Below are positions 30,810 through 38,387 of a DNA stretch of 64,000 bases, piece by piece. Made by a program: the position numbers and the translations under genes. Each line of letters opens with the position of its first letter. Position 1 is the first letter of the stretch. A model generated the notes under the pieces. That model made no database searches and was not told the origin of the DNA. It worked only from the letters and a program-made list of their open reading frames with translations. This DNA comes from Hoyosella altamirensis (GTDB lineage Bacteria; Actinomycetota; Actinomycetes; Mycobacteriales; Mycobacteriaceae). The stretch lies in NCBI RefSeq assembly GCF_014191505.1, contig NZ_JACHWS010000003.1:124001-188000 (forward strand). The letters are read 5' to 3'.

Positions 30810-31727
30810 ATGTCCGTGCTGGACCTGATCCTCGACCCCCTGAACTTCGAGTTCATGCGGCGCGCCGTCATCGTCGCCACGGTCGCCTCCATAGTGTGTG
30901 CGCTGCTCAGCTGCTGGCTGATCCTCATTGGGTGGTCGCTTATGGGTGACGCGATCTCCCATGCGGTTCTTCCCGGGGTCGCGCTCGCCTACCTTTTCGG
31001 TGCACCTTTCGCGCTCGGAGCTCTTGTGTTTGCTCTGGCCGCAGTCGCCATGATCGGCACCATCCGGCGAACAAGCAGGGTAAAAGAGGATGCCGCGATG
31101 GGGATCGTCTTCACCGCCCTGTTTGCGCTAGGACTGGTTCTGATTTCGCGCAACCCCGCGCAGGTCGACCTGATGCACATCCTGTTCGGCAACCTGCTCG
31201 GCATTCCCTCTGCTGATCTGTGGCAAGTAGTCATCCTCGGCGCAATCGCCGCAATCGTGCTGATAGCGAAGCGACGTGACCTCACGCTTTATGCGTTTGA
31301 CAAGACCCATGCGCAGGCGATCGGGATCTCGGCCGGCAAGCTGGGTGCACTTCTCCTCGGCCTGCTCGCGGTCACGATCGTCGTGGCGCTGCAAGCCGTC
31401 GGCGTCATCCTCGTGGTGGCGCTACTCATCACGCCAGGTGCTACCGCCTACTTGCTCACCAGCCGCTTCAACAGGATGCTTGTTCTCGCCCCCATCATCG
31501 CTGTGGTGTGCTCATTCGCAGGGATCTACTCCTCCTACTATTACGACGCGTCCACTGGCGGGATGATCGTGCTGGCACAGTCCACTGCATTCGCCCTCGC
31601 GTACCTGTTCAGCCCCAGCCAGGGGCTCGTCACTGGCCTCTTCACTCATCGGCGCACCACGCCGAACACGCCGCGCGATCTCGCGCCCGTGACCCAAACG
31701 GCCGGGCGCGCCGGACCGGAAGGCTGA
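30810..31727 (+). CDS. Mn/Zn ABC transporter permease
   Basis: 305 residues, about eight membrane spans, ABC-3 (ZnuB/MntB) family: MGDAISHAVLPGVALAYL is the conserved cytoplasmic loop that contacts the ATPase, and GVILVVALLITPGATAYLL is the second family signature. It starts 2 bp after the ATPase stop. The C-terminal 30 residues are a polar cytosolic tail. Confidence 0.93.
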   Translation: MSVLDLILDPLNFEFMRRAVIVATVASIVCALLSCWLILIGWSLMGDAISHAVLPGVALAYLFGAPFALGALVFALAAVAMIGTIRRTSRVKEDAAMGIVFTALFALGLVLISRNPAQVDLMHILFGNLLGIPSADLWQVVILGAIAAIVLIAKRRDLTLYAFDKTHAQAIGISAGKLGALLLGLLAVTIVVALQAVGVILVVALLITPGATAYLLTSRFNRMLVLAPIIAVVCSFAGIYSSYYYDASTGGMIVLAQSTAFALAYLFSPSQGLVTGLFTHRRTTPNTPRDLAPVTQTAGRAGPEG

Positions 31728-31766
31728 CCCGGCTTGCCCGGCCAGAGAATGACGCGGTGAGTTGGA

Positions 31767-32555
31767 TTGCCTAAGCTCGAAAGCGTGCCCCATGAGAGAA
31801 CGCAGATCGCGAAGCCGGGCGCGACTGATGGCGCTGCTTCGTCAGCGCTGCCATCGCTCACCCCCGTCGCGCAGGACTACCTCAAGACAATCTGGTCGTT
31901 CTGCGAGTGGTCCGATGAGCGGGTCAGCACCAAGATGCTCGCGGAAAAGATTGGAGTCTCCGCTTCGACTGTCTCCGAGGCGATCAAGAAGCTCGCCGAA
32001 CAGGGCCTCGTGGACCACGCTCGGTACGGTTCGATCGCGCTCACCGAAAAAGGCAAGGCAGCCGCATTGTCCATGGTCCGGCGCCACAGGCTGATCGAAA
32101 CCTATCTCGTTCGGGAACTCGGCTACAGCTGGGATGAAGTGCACGATGAAGCCGAAGTACTCGAACATGCCGTGTCCGAGCGCCTCATCGCCAGGATCGA
32201 CGCAAAACTGGGCCACCCGAAGCGCGACCCGCACGGTGACCCGATCCCCACCGCAGACGGGTCCGTACCGGCACCCGACGCGCGCCCGCTGAGTGACTAC
32301 GTCAACGGCGAAAGCGGCCGGGTCGCACGCATCTCCGATGACGACCCGCAGATGCTCCGCTACTTCGATTCAGTGGGCATCAACCTGGACAGTCATATCG
32401 AAATCGTCGAGCGGAGAGACTACGCGGGGACCGTCGCTGTCCGAATCGACCGCGCCGACACGACACTCGAACTCGGGAGCATCGCTACCAACGCCATTTG
32501 GCTGACCATCACGCAGCGCGGAGCAGCACAGAAGTCGGAGGCAGCGACAACCTAG
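31767..32555 (+). CDS. DtxR-family metal-dependent repressor, MntR/SirR type
   Basis: Up to 262 residues; the start is either TTG at 31767 or GTG at 31785, neither with a strong ribosome site. Domains: DtxR winged helix (DYLKTIWSFCEWSDERVSTKMLAEKIGVSASTVSEAIKK, split here as one run), metal-binding dimerisation domain (RRHRLIETYLVRELGYSWDEVHDEAEVLEHAVSE, with the usual Cys/Met, Glu and His ligands), and a C-terminal SH3-like FeoA domain. It is close to mycobacterial SirR/MntR (Rv2788). It lies 39 bp after the permease gene, so it should sense Mn2+ or Fe2+ and repress the importer. Confidence 0.9.
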   Translation: MPKLESVPHERTQIAKPGATDGAASSALPSLTPVAQDYLKTIWSFCEWSDERVSTKMLAEKIGVSASTVSEAIKKLAEQGLVDHARYGSIALTEKGKAAALSMVRRHRLIETYLVRELGYSWDEVHDEAEVLEHAVSERLIARIDAKLGHPKRDPHGDPIPTADGSVPAPDARPLSDYVNGESGRVARISDDDPQMLRYFDSVGINLDSHIEIVERRDYAGTVAVRIDRADTTLELGSIATNAIWLTITQRGAAQKSEAATT

Positions 32556-32558
32556 CGC

Positions 32559-33458
32559 CTAGGCCAGGCCCGACGGCCGGATCACAAAAACCGGGCTCGC
32601 ACGGCGTCCCCGTTCCTCAAGCAGCGCAAGCGCCTGTCCGGACTGCGCAACCGCGGCGTAAACGCCACCAATTCCAGCCGGCTCAAGCCACCTTCCATGG
32701 CGCAGCACACCTGCTTCGCTGTCCGAGATGCGGCGCACAGGGAACAATCGGGATGCCGCCGAGTCAAGCGACAGGCTCAATTTTGGGACCTCCGCGAGCT
32801 CGTCGAGAGTGAGGGCATCCGCTAGCGACAAGTCACCCACGGTCGTGCGCCGCAGCCGGGTGAGGTGCCCGCCGACTCCCAAAGCGGCTCCAAGATCACG
32901 TGCGAGCGCCCGAATGTACGTTCCGCTCGAACAATCCACCGTCACGTCAAGGTCCAGGTAGCGTCCCTCACGACGGTCTCTATGGACGGCGAACCGGCTG
33001 ACGGTGACTTCGCGCGCCGCAAGGTCGACATCCTCACCGGATCGAACGATGTCATAGGCGCGCCTGCCAGCTACTTTGATCGCGCTCACCGCAGACGGAA
33101 CCTGTTTGATCGTTCCCGTCAGGGCCTCGACAGCCGGGCCGTATTCGGCGGCTGTGATCATGCTTGCGTCCGCGGAGCTGGTCACCTCGCCCTCGGCGTC
33201 ATCAGTACTCGTAGAGGATCCAAGTCGAATGGTCGCTTCATACGATTTCGTGCTGAGGCTCAAAAGTCCGAGCAGTTTCGTCGCGCGGTTGACGCCCAGA
33301 ACGAGTACACCGGTCGCCATCGGGTCGAGAGTGCCTGCGTGGCCTACCTTACGGGTCTTGAAGATGCGCCGGCACCGGCCTACAACATCATGACTGGTAA
33401 GGCCGCCTGGTTTGTCGATGACGACCACGCCACCTAACGCATCCACAAGTTCACTCAT
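32559..33458 (-). CDS. truB: tRNA pseudouridine-55 synthase
   Basis: 299 residues from the ATG at 33458, which overlaps the pptT stop by 8 bp (ATGAGTGA); a longer open frame upstream is not homologous. The catalytic motif HAGTLDPMATGVLVL carries the essential Asp. KPGGLTSHDVV at the N-terminus is also typical. It forms pseudouridine 55 in the T-loop of tRNAs. It converges on the DtxR-family gene with 3 bp between stops. Confidence 0.96.
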   Translation of the reverse strand: MSELVDALGGVVVIDKPGGLTSHDVVGRCRRIFKTRKVGHAGTLDPMATGVLVLGVNRATKLLGLLSLSTKSYEATIRLGSSTSTDDAEGEVTSSADASMITAAEYGPAVEALTGTIKQVPSAVSAIKVAGRRAYDIVRSGEDVDLAAREVTVSRFAVHRDRREGRYLDLDVTVDCSSGTYIRALARDLGAALGVGGHLTRLRRTTVGDLSLADALTLDELAEVPKLSLSLDSAASRLFPVRRISDSEAGVLRHGRWLEPAGIGGVYAAVAQSGQALALLEERGRRASPVFVIRPSGLA

Positions 33459-34134
33459 GTGGCACCACGATAGAGGCGACGACGAGGTCCCCGTCGACGA
33501 GCCACTGTCCGCGGAGCTCCGTGAGTGGAGCCCCCGAAACCACGGTGCCATCAATCAGAATCGTGGACGTAAAGCCACCTGACCTTCCAGTGTCGTCCAC
33601 ACTGAAGGTGATGTGAGCGTCCTCAAAACCCAGCCAGCGCCTCGTTATCGGGAACCACGCTTTGTATGTAGTTTCCTTTGCGCAGAAAAGCAGCTTGTCG
33701 AAGTGAACGTCCGGGCCGTGCTCACGTGCGGCTGATGCCAGCCAGTCGCGCTCCGCGGCGATGCTCACACTCGGCAGCACACCCGAAGGCAATGCGCTGT
33801 GGGGTTCCGCATCAATCCCCACGGACCGGACATCGGAAAGCAAACCGACCACCGCGCTTCGATATCCCGTGCAGTGAGTCATGCTTCCGATTACTCCTTC
33901 CGGCCATGTGGGTGCCCCCCGCTCCCCCTTCAGAATCGGCATCCTGTCACCCCCGGGCACGCCCAACTGCACCATCGCACGGCGAGCAAGGTGACGGACC
34001 GTGAAGAACTCACGTTGCCTGGTGGGAACCGCGCGAGCCACAGCCGCCCGCTCCGCAGACGGAACGAAGGCACTGTCATGATCGGCGAACGCCTCAGCTG
34101 TCACCAGCGGAGCGGAAACGATTCGGTCGATCAC
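33451..34134 (-). CDS. pptT: 4'-phosphopantetheinyl transferase, PptT/Sfp type
   Basis: 227 residues. Mg-binding GIDAEPH and the family motif FCAKETTYKAWFP are present. It transfers phosphopantetheine from CoA to carrier proteins; in mycolic-acid bacteria PptT activates Pks13, fatty-acid synthase I and siderophore synthetases and is essential. It is coupled at both ends: a GTGA overlap with the phosphoesterase gene upstream and an ATGAGTGA overlap with truB downstream. In M. tuberculosis pptT (Rv2794c) and the phosphoesterase Rv2795c (PptH) are paired the same way. Confidence 0.95.
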   Translation of the reverse strand: MIDRIVSAPLVTAEAFADHDSAFVPSAERAAVARAVPTRQREFFTVRHLARRAMVQLGVPGGDRMPILKGERGAPTWPEGVIGSMTHCTGYRSAVVGLLSDVRSVGIDAEPHSALPSGVLPSVSIAAERDWLASAAREHGPDVHFDKLLFCAKETTYKAWFPITRRWLGFEDAHITFSVDDTGRSGGFTSTILIDGTVVSGAPLTELRGQWLVDGDLVVASIVVPHE

Positions 34135-35015
34135 AAGCTCTCCTCACGCCGGAAGCTCGCCGGCAACATCAATGGTGGTGGCGGGTTCTCTGGTGCGGGC
34201 AGAATCTGCCGGAGGATCGGCTTCGGCATGCCCCTCCGCTTCCACTCTGGCGGGTACCCGACCGAAACCTCTTCAAAGCGAACACCATCGTAGAACGTCC
34301 TCCGCGGGATGTGCAGATGCCCGTACACGGCGCACAGCGCGTTGTACCGCACGTGCCAATCAGCGGTGAGATCAGTTCCGCACCACAACGCGAACTCGGG
34401 GTACATGAGCATCTTGGTGGCCGCACGAACGAGGGGCCAATGGTTGATGAGCACAGTCGGCAGTTCTGGATCGAGTTCGTCGAGACGGGACTGCGTATAC
34501 GCAACGCGCGCCTGGCACCAAGCGTCGCGAGTCAAGTACGGCTCGGAGCTGAGGAGGAACTCGTCAGTGGCCATCACACCACGGTCCCGTGCGACGCTCA
34601 GCGCTTCACTGCGGCTCGATGTTCCCTCAGGCCGCCACGTGTAGTCGTATAGCAAGAACATCGGGACAACGGCGACAGGACCTCCCTCTCCCTCCCACAT
34701 GGGGTAGGGATCCTCGGGTGTGAGAACGCCCAGTTCCCGGCACATCCGAACCAGGTAGTTGTAGCGTGCGACGCCTTTCAACTGGCTAGGGTCGCGGGCG
34801 GTAGTCCAGAGTTCGTGGTTGCCCGGCACCCAGATCACGCGGGCGAACCGCTGCCGGATCCTGGCAAGGGCATTGCGGATGTCGTCAGTGCGCTCGGCAA
34901 CATCACCTGCGACGATGATCCAGTCGTCCTTGGACTCCGGCTGAATTTCATCCAGCACGTGCCCATTGCCGCGATGGCCCACATGAATGTCGCTCACCGC
35001 GAAAACCTTCGCCAC
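34131..35015 (-). CDS. Metallophosphoesterase (PptH-like)
   Basis: 294 residues of the calcineurin-like fold: VSDIHVGHRGN (first metal site DxH), VAGDVAERTDD (GDxxx), VPGNHELW (GNHE), LINHWPLV and YGHLHIPRR (GHxH). Known from mycobacteria: the orthologue beside pptT, PptH, removes phosphopantetheine from carrier proteins and opposes PptT. The 4-bp overlap with pptT supports the same pairing here. The GTG start at 35015 follows a GAGG element. Confidence 0.88.
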   Translation of the reverse strand: MAKVFAVSDIHVGHRGNGHVLDEIQPESKDDWIIVAGDVAERTDDIRNALARIRQRFARVIWVPGNHELWTTARDPSQLKGVARYNYLVRMCRELGVLTPEDPYPMWEGEGGPVAVVPMFLLYDYTWRPEGTSSRSEALSVARDRGVMATDEFLLSSEPYLTRDAWCQARVAYTQSRLDELDPELPTVLINHWPLVRAATKMLMYPEFALWCGTDLTADWHVRYNALCAVYGHLHIPRRTFYDGVRFEEVSVGYPPEWKRRGMPKPILRQILPAPENPPPPLMLPASFRREESL

Positions 35016-35110
35016 TCCGCGTCCTCCTCGTCGACGGTGCCGAATCCTATGCGGACCCTAGCGTTTCTCAACACGACGTACTGACAACCCATTCCTCACG
35101 CGCACCGGCG

Positions 35111-36472
35111 TCAGCGCGCTCCCCGCTCCGCACCCGCTATCGCCCAGCGCGCCGACCGCGTACGCCATACCACCGCTCCGGCCCGTAACAGAACGAACGC
35201 AGCGAGACCTGACCAGATCCCGTGGAGGCCCCACTCGAACACCAATGACAGCCAGATCAGCGGCAGGAAACCGGCAAGAGCGGCGAGCAACGTCGACGTC
35301 CGCAGGAATGCGGCATCCCCGCTGCCCAGCAGGACCCCGTCGAGCGCGAAAACCACCCCCGCGACTGGGATCATGATCACGAAGAACCACCAGATCTCCC
35401 CGATGTGGCCCAGTACACCCGGGTCTGCTGTGAATATTCCCGGAACTATCGTGCTCCCAGCTGCGAAAGCGCCCGCAAGGCCCACAGCAAAAACAATCGA
35501 CCAACGCATGATCCGCCATGCCGCTGCTTTCGCAGCGACGACCACCCCAGATCCAAGCAGCGCACCAATAATCGCTTGTGCCGCGATAGCGAGTGAATCG
35601 AGAGTCAGGGCAACAAAGTTCCACAAGTGGAGTACAACCTGGTGAGCGCCCACAGCGCCCGCCCCGAATCGAGACGCCACCGCGGCGGCGGAGAGAAAGC
35701 ACGCCTGAAAAGCAAGGCTGCGCAGAATCAGGTCCCTCCCGAGGATGATCTGGGCACGAATAACGCCCACATCTGGCCGGATTGGCGTTTGTGCCGGCGC
35801 CGCACGCCGCTCCGCAGCGAGCGCACCGATAAAGAACACCGCGGTGACCGACTGGCCAACTACGTTCGCAACTGCGGACCCGGGCAGCCCCAATGCCGGA
35901 AAACCGGCGAGGCCGTGGACGAGCACTGGGCAAAGCACGGCTGATGTGGCTAGGCCGGCGACGACGAACCGCAACGGCCGCATCGTATCGTGGACGCCTC
36001 GTAGCCAGCCATTGCCGGCCATGGCGATCAGAATGAGTGGTGCCCCGAAAATCCCTATGCGCAGCCAGCTTTCTGCTGCCGCCGCAATGTCAGCATCCCC
36101 GGTGAGGACGCTAAGAACCGGGCTGGCCACCGCGAACACCAGTGCCACTACCGCCATACCTGCCGCGATCCCGAGCCAGGTCGCTTGTATGCCTTCCCGA
36201 ACGGCGGCAGCACGGTTGCCAGCACCGTGATAGCGCGATGCGCGCGCCGTCGTGCCGTACGTAAGGAACGTCAGCTGTGTGGTGACCTGTGCGAGTACGA
36301 GACCCCCGATCGCGAGTCCAGCAAGTGCAAGACCACCGAGTCTGCCGACAACCGCAAAGTCATACAGCAGGTAGAGCGGTTCCGCGGCGAGTACCGGCAA
36401 CGCAGGTAACGCAAGGCGCAACACCGCCCGAGGTGTTGGGGGGTGAGCCTCAGGCGTTTTATCCGAGTTCAC
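35111..36472 (-). CDS. dinF: MATE-family efflux protein, DinF type
   Basis: 453 residues from the GTG at 36472, overlapping the nrnA stop by 14 bp; the frame continues upstream but only through nrnA. Twelve membrane spans in two MatE halves; LPALPVLAAEPLYLLYDFAVVG is split across span 1, and the second half repeats the pattern at about residue 240. MATE proteins export drugs or organic cations by Na+ or H+ antiport. The coupling with nrnA is the same as in mycobacteria (Rv2836c-Rv2837c). Confidence 0.92.
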   Translation of the reverse strand: MNSDKTPEAHPPTPRAVLRLALPALPVLAAEPLYLLYDFAVVGRLGGLALAGLAIGGLVLAQVTTQLTFLTYGTTARASRYHGAGNRAAAVREGIQATWLGIAAGMAVVALVFAVASPVLSVLTGDADIAAAAESWLRIGIFGAPLILIAMAGNGWLRGVHDTMRPLRFVVAGLATSAVLCPVLVHGLAGFPALGLPGSAVANVVGQSVTAVFFIGALAAERRAAPAQTPIRPDVGVIRAQIILGRDLILRSLAFQACFLSAAAVASRFGAGAVGAHQVVLHLWNFVALTLDSLAIAAQAIIGALLGSGVVVAAKAAAWRIMRWSIVFAVGLAGAFAAGSTIVPGIFTADPGVLGHIGEIWWFFVIMIPVAGVVFALDGVLLGSGDAAFLRTSTLLAALAGFLPLIWLSLVFEWGLHGIWSGLAAFVLLRAGAVVWRTRSARWAIAGAERGAR

Positions 36473-37466
36473 GGACGATAGCGGCGACGATGTGCTCAGC
36501 CGTGTCGTCCTCAGCGGTGAAGCCCGCTGAGCGCGCGTGCCCGCCACCTCCGAGGGCCTTCGCGACCTTGGCGACATCCACCGACTGCTTAGACCTCAGG
36601 GACACCGACCATCGGCCTGGACTAAGTTGTTTGAGGACTGCGGCAACTTCAGCCTCGCCCGTGGTGCGGACAATATCAACGACCGTCTCACGCTCATCCT
36701 CGGGCAACCCGGCCATGTCCTGAACCCGGACCACCGTGTACACCAGTCCCTGGCCATCCGCCGCGTCTGGAACGAGCTGCGCTTCGCCGAGCACCGCGGA
36801 GAGCATGGCGAGCCGACCAAACGGATGTGTATCCAGCAGCGCACGCGTGATTGCGGGTGCATCGATACCGGTTCCGAACAGACGGGCCGCGAGAAGGTGC
36901 GCCTCAGGACCGCACCAGCGAAATGAACCAGTGTCGGTCACGAGTCCCGCGTACAGGCAATGCGCGACATCGGCGTCGATCGTCTCCCCTAAGCAGTCAT
37001 AGAGACGCGCGATGAGCATGCTGGTCGAATCCGCAGACGGATCGACATAGTTGATCGACCCGTACCTCGTATTCGACCGGTGGTGATCGATGACGATGGA
37101 AGTCCGCGCACCACTCATCCGGTCAGCAAGAATGCCCAGCCGGTCGGCGCTTCCGGAGTCGACGGCGACGACGACGTCGGCTTCAGCCGCGACGGCATCG
37201 GGGCTGACGAGGAGTTCCGAATGCGGCAATTCGGCGAAAACTTCAGGAAGCCCGAGCGGCTCACCGAACGAAACTTGCACGGGGACACCCCATCGCTTCA
37301 GCGCTATGGCAACCGCGAGCCCACTGCCGAGCGTGTCGGCGTCCGGAAAAACGTGGCAGAGAACCGTTGCAGTGCGCGCGCTGCGGAGCTCCTCGGCGAT
37401 CCGCTCGAGCGCCTGCTGGTTGTCTGCTTCGGGGTGTGCGCCGCTACTGGCCATCACCGCTGCCAC
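36459..37466 (-). CDS. nrnA: DHH/DHHA1 phosphoesterase, NrnA-like
   Basis: 335 residues. DHH domain motifs: HVFPDADTLGSGLA, VVAVDSGSADRLG and DHHRSNTRYG; DHHA1 domain: GGGGHARSAGF at the end. It degrades short oligoribonucleotides, cyclic-di-AMP breakdown products and pAp. The start GTG shares one base with the rbfA stop codon. Orthologous to the mycobacterial NrnA/CnpB gene Rv2837c, which hydrolyses c-di-AMP. Confidence 0.94.
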   Translation of the reverse strand: MAAVMASSGAHPEADNQQALERIAEELRSARTATVLCHVFPDADTLGSGLAVAIALKRWGVPVQVSFGEPLGLPEVFAELPHSELLVSPDAVAAEADVVVAVDSGSADRLGILADRMSGARTSIVIDHHRSNTRYGSINYVDPSADSTSMLIARLYDCLGETIDADVAHCLYAGLVTDTGSFRWCGPEAHLLAARLFGTGIDAPAITRALLDTHPFGRLAMLSAVLGEAQLVPDAADGQGLVYTVVRVQDMAGLPEDERETVVDIVRTTGEAEVAAVLKQLSPGRWSVSLRSKQSVDVAKVAKALGGGGHARSAGFTAEDDTAEHIVAAIVRELG

Positions 37467-37948
37467 TAGTTCTGCCGATCGTCAGAGGACACGTCCACAG
37501 GTCCCTCTTCCTCTTCCTCATCATGGGTGCGATAAGGATCGGGATCGCCCGCATAGGTCGCATTTTCCCGCACCTTCGCGACTTCCTCATCGGCGGCACG
37601 CGCCTTGGCTAGTAACTCCTCCATATGACGGGCAGCGTCAGGGACGGAATCCAGCTCGAATGCCAAGGTGGGTGTGAACCGCACGCCGGTACCGGCCCCG
37701 ACCCGGGTACGTAGCTGACCGCGAACTTTCTCGAGTGCGATCGCTGCGCCTTCAAGGTCCGGTTCAGTATCTAGCCGTGGCCCGCGCACCGTGTAGAACA
37801 CAGTCGCATCACGCAGGTCGTTCGTCACGCGCGCATCAGTGATGGTGACAAACTCAAGACGCGGGTCTTTCACTTCATGCTCGATGGCGGTGGCGACAAT
37901 GGCCATGATCCGCTTCGCGAGGCGGCGCGCACGGGGTGGGTCAGCCAT
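37466..37948 (-). CDS. rbfA: 30S ribosome-binding factor A
   Basis: 160 residues from the ATG at 37948, with AAGGAAGG upstream; an ATG 9 bp earlier is also possible. KH-like fold of Rbf[42 protein letters not shown] and [13 protein letters not shown]. Needed for late 30S maturation. The C-terminus adds an acidic tail ([16 protein letters not shown]). It is downstream of ylxP and coupled to nrnA. Confidence 0.95.
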   Translation of the reverse strand: MADPPRARRLAKRIMAIVATAIEHEVKDPRLEFVTITDARVTNDLRDATVFYTVRGPRLDTEPDLEGAAIALEKVRGQLRTRVGAGTGVRFTPTLAFELDSVPDAARHMEELLAKARAADEEVAKVRENATYAGDPDPYRTHDEEEEEGPVDVSSDDRQN

Positions 37949-38028
37949 GGTGACCATCCTTCCTTACTCGATCGGAACTCTGACATATCCATGAGGCACC
38001 ATGCTTTAGGCCTGCACCGTTCGCGGGA

Positions 38029-38319
38029 TCAGTCCTCCGGTCCGAGGATACGGCGTCGGACTGACAACAGTTCCAGCTCAGGTTTGGCCGCGACGTGACG
38101 TTCACACCGGTCCAGCACTTCGTGCACGTGGCCGATCTCGCCGCTCACGGCCGCAATACCGAAAATGGCACGGCGCAGCCGGTTGGCATCGCCGACCTCG
38201 CTCGCGGCGACCGCGAACTTCTTCAGCTCAGCGAGAATAGGCTTCACCTGAGAGCGCTTTTCCTTCAGCGAACGGATATCGCCGAAGAGCACGTCAATTT
38301 CCAGTGCGCCGACGTACAT
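38029..38319 (-). CDS. ylxP: DUF503 / YlxP-like protein
   Basis: 96 residues from the ATG at 38319, preceded by GGGGAG; the open frame extends upstream without homology. The DUF503 start MYVGALEIDVLFGDIRSLKE and KRSQVKPIL are diagnostic. The gene regularly lies between infB and rbfA. The biochemical role is unknown; a ribosome-assembly link is inferred from position. Confidence 0.9.
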   Translation of the reverse strand: MYVGALEIDVLFGDIRSLKEKRSQVKPILAELKKFAVAASEVGDANRLRRAIFGIAAVSGEIGHVHEVLDRCERHVAAKPELELLSVRRRILGPED

Positions 38320-38348
38320 GACTCCCCTTTTGGCGTGACCTGAGGTGC

Positions 38349-38379
38349 GTGAGGGGGCACCTGAATGGTGCCCCCTCAC
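38349..38379 (-). terminator. Hairpin between infB and ylxP
   Basis: Perfect 13-bp stem, GTGAGGGGGCACC against GGTGCCCCCTCAC, with a TGAAT loop, 8 bp past the infB stop. No U tract. It probably ends or attenuates the nusA-infB transcript before ylxP-rbfA-nrnA-dinF. Confidence 0.78.
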
Positions 38380-38387
38380 ATTGCACA

